Shown: positions 5,719 through 6,054 of the stretch, one piece after another
How the letters are laid out: each line of letters begins with the position of its first letter
How positions within the stretch are numbered: position 1 is the stretch's first letter
NCBI GenBank assembly: GCA_003557445.1
Contig: PWOK01000106.1
Coordinates: forward strand, 1-6,054
Source of the DNA: Halanaerobiaceae bacterium
GTDB lineage: Bacteria > Bacillota_F > Halanaerobiia > Halanaerobiales > CSSED10-376
DNA length: 6,054 nucleotides
Direction: 5' to 3'
Notes under the pieces: generated by a model
Told to the model about the DNA's origin: nothing
What the model saw: only the letters and a program-made list of their open reading frames with translations
Databases searched by the model: none
Translations under genes and position numbers: made by a program

Positions 5719-5906
5719 AAGTTAAAACAACCCCAAAAATGACTGTAGAACAACTATATATATTATAATTAAGATAGAACAAGTTAAAACCTAAGACCGG
5801 TCCTGGCGGAGGATGGGAAAGCAAAGTAGATTCAGAAACTTTTATAAGTGCCAAAGCCATGAACTTAAAGGAAAAAATTAAAAATCTGATAAAAAAGAGG
5901 AGATGA
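5655..5906 (+). pseudogene. stop-interrupted coding-like remnant of unknown family
   Basis: In a single forward frame two protein-like stretches follow each other. The first runs from about 5655 to 5768 (containing YSGTFLDKKSEIKVKT and TPKMTVEQLYIL), and the second from about 5778 to 5906 (containing KTGPGGGWESKVDSETF and SAKAMNLKEKIKNLIKKRR). Stops at 5766-5768 and 5775-5777 separate them and neither has a start with a ribosome binding site. Balanced amino-acid composition and higher GC around 5796-5820 suggest former coding sequence, perhaps the 3' end of a gene. I do not recognise the family. The two parts may come from one decayed gene or from two. Confidence 0.3.
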
Positions 5907-5935
5907 CAGCTCAAGTTATGGAGGTGAAATAATAA

Positions 5936-6054
5936 GTGGATTGTAATGGAAAAAATGATCACCATCAGGAAAATACAGAAGCGGGCACAATAAAACGTCT
6001 GCGGGAAGAGAATAACAAGCTGCAGCAAAAAATAAATGCTTTGCGTAAAAGCGA
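5936..6054 (+). CDS. coiled-coil protein, N-terminal part (3' end outside window)
   Basis: The start is GTG at 5936, chosen because GGAGGTG (5920-5926) is an almost perfect Shine-Dalgarno sequence 9 bases upstream. The ATG at 5946 is in another frame and soon stops. The 39 visible residues begin MDCNGKNDHHQENTEAG, a hydrophilic head with adjacent His residues. They continue as IKRLREENNKLQQKINALRK, a clear heptad-patterned coiled coil. There is no signal peptide, so the product is probably cytoplasmic. Transposase OrfA proteins, regulators and sensory proteins can all have such coiled coils, so no function is assigned. The frame is still open at the window end. The region is less AT-rich than the decayed stretch before it, so this probably marks the return to an intact gene. 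Confidence 0.65.
   Translation, partial: MDCNGKNDHHQENTEAGTIKRLREENNKLQQKINALRKS

Noticed and set aside
5678..6028. Minus-strand open frame of 116 residues over the decayed region
   Set aside because: It is antisense to the GTG-started gene and remnants; its hydrophobic, Phe/Leu-rich translation is what complemented AT-rich coding DNA produces, and no ribosome binding site was seen.
1..6054. CRISPR array, tRNA, rRNA, insertion-sequence ends or attachment sites
   Set aside because: No regularly spaced repeats, cloverleaf-like sequence, terminal inverted repeats with a transposase, or paired att-like repeats were seen in the window.

Overview
The window looks like an AT-rich, Firmicutes-type genome that nevertheless has an outer membrane. 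The gene families on view (SPL-type radical SAM protein, CPBP membrane protease, a YxlE-like PLDc_N protein next to an ABC ATPase, DUF6608-like and DUF4177-like fragments) are typical of low-GC Firmicutes. The gene at 2513-3667 is an Omp85-type outer-membrane barrel with one POTRA domain, which needs a diderm cell. A diderm Firmicute, for instance of the Halanaerobiales type, fits best. This is inference from gene families, not a search result. All supported genes are on the + strand.

Layout. (1) Positions 1-578 are the 3' end of a radical SAM gene whose iron-sulfur motif lies outside the window. (2) A 207-base non-coding gap (579-785) holds a good sigma-A-type promoter and a leader with a UUCG hairpin. 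(3) Positions 786-3667 are a tightly coupled two-gene operon (ATGA overlap): an exported Ntn-hydrolase of the C45/AAT type with a C-terminal TPR region, followed by the single-POTRA Omp85 barrel. (4) Positions 3731-4453 encode a CPBP intramembrane protease with all three motifs. (5) From 4502 to about 5906 the sequence is a patchwork of broken genes: a truncated DUF6608-like membrane protein joined to the tail of a DUF4177-like gene, an intact small YxlE-like protein coupled to an ABC ATPase cut off before its signature motif, a 52-residue fragment resembling the start of an alpha/beta hydrolase, and two stop-interrupted coding-like stretches. (6) At 5936 a new gene starts with GTG behind a near-perfect Shine-Dalgarno sequence and runs off the end as a coiled-coil protein.

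The most interesting unit is the hydrolase plus Omp85 pair. Both products carry Sec signal peptides and should sit in the periplasm and outer membrane, respectively. Translational coupling suggests a joint task, either secretion or surface display of the acylase through the barrel, or envelope amide/acyl chemistry linked to barrel assembly. The layout recalls type Vd (patatin-POTRA-Omp85) proteins split into two genes with a different hydrolase fold; that parallel is inference. The second theme is local gene decay in 4502-5906, where intact 5' ends with good ribosome binding sites run into unrelated sequence, as expected from repeated small deletions.
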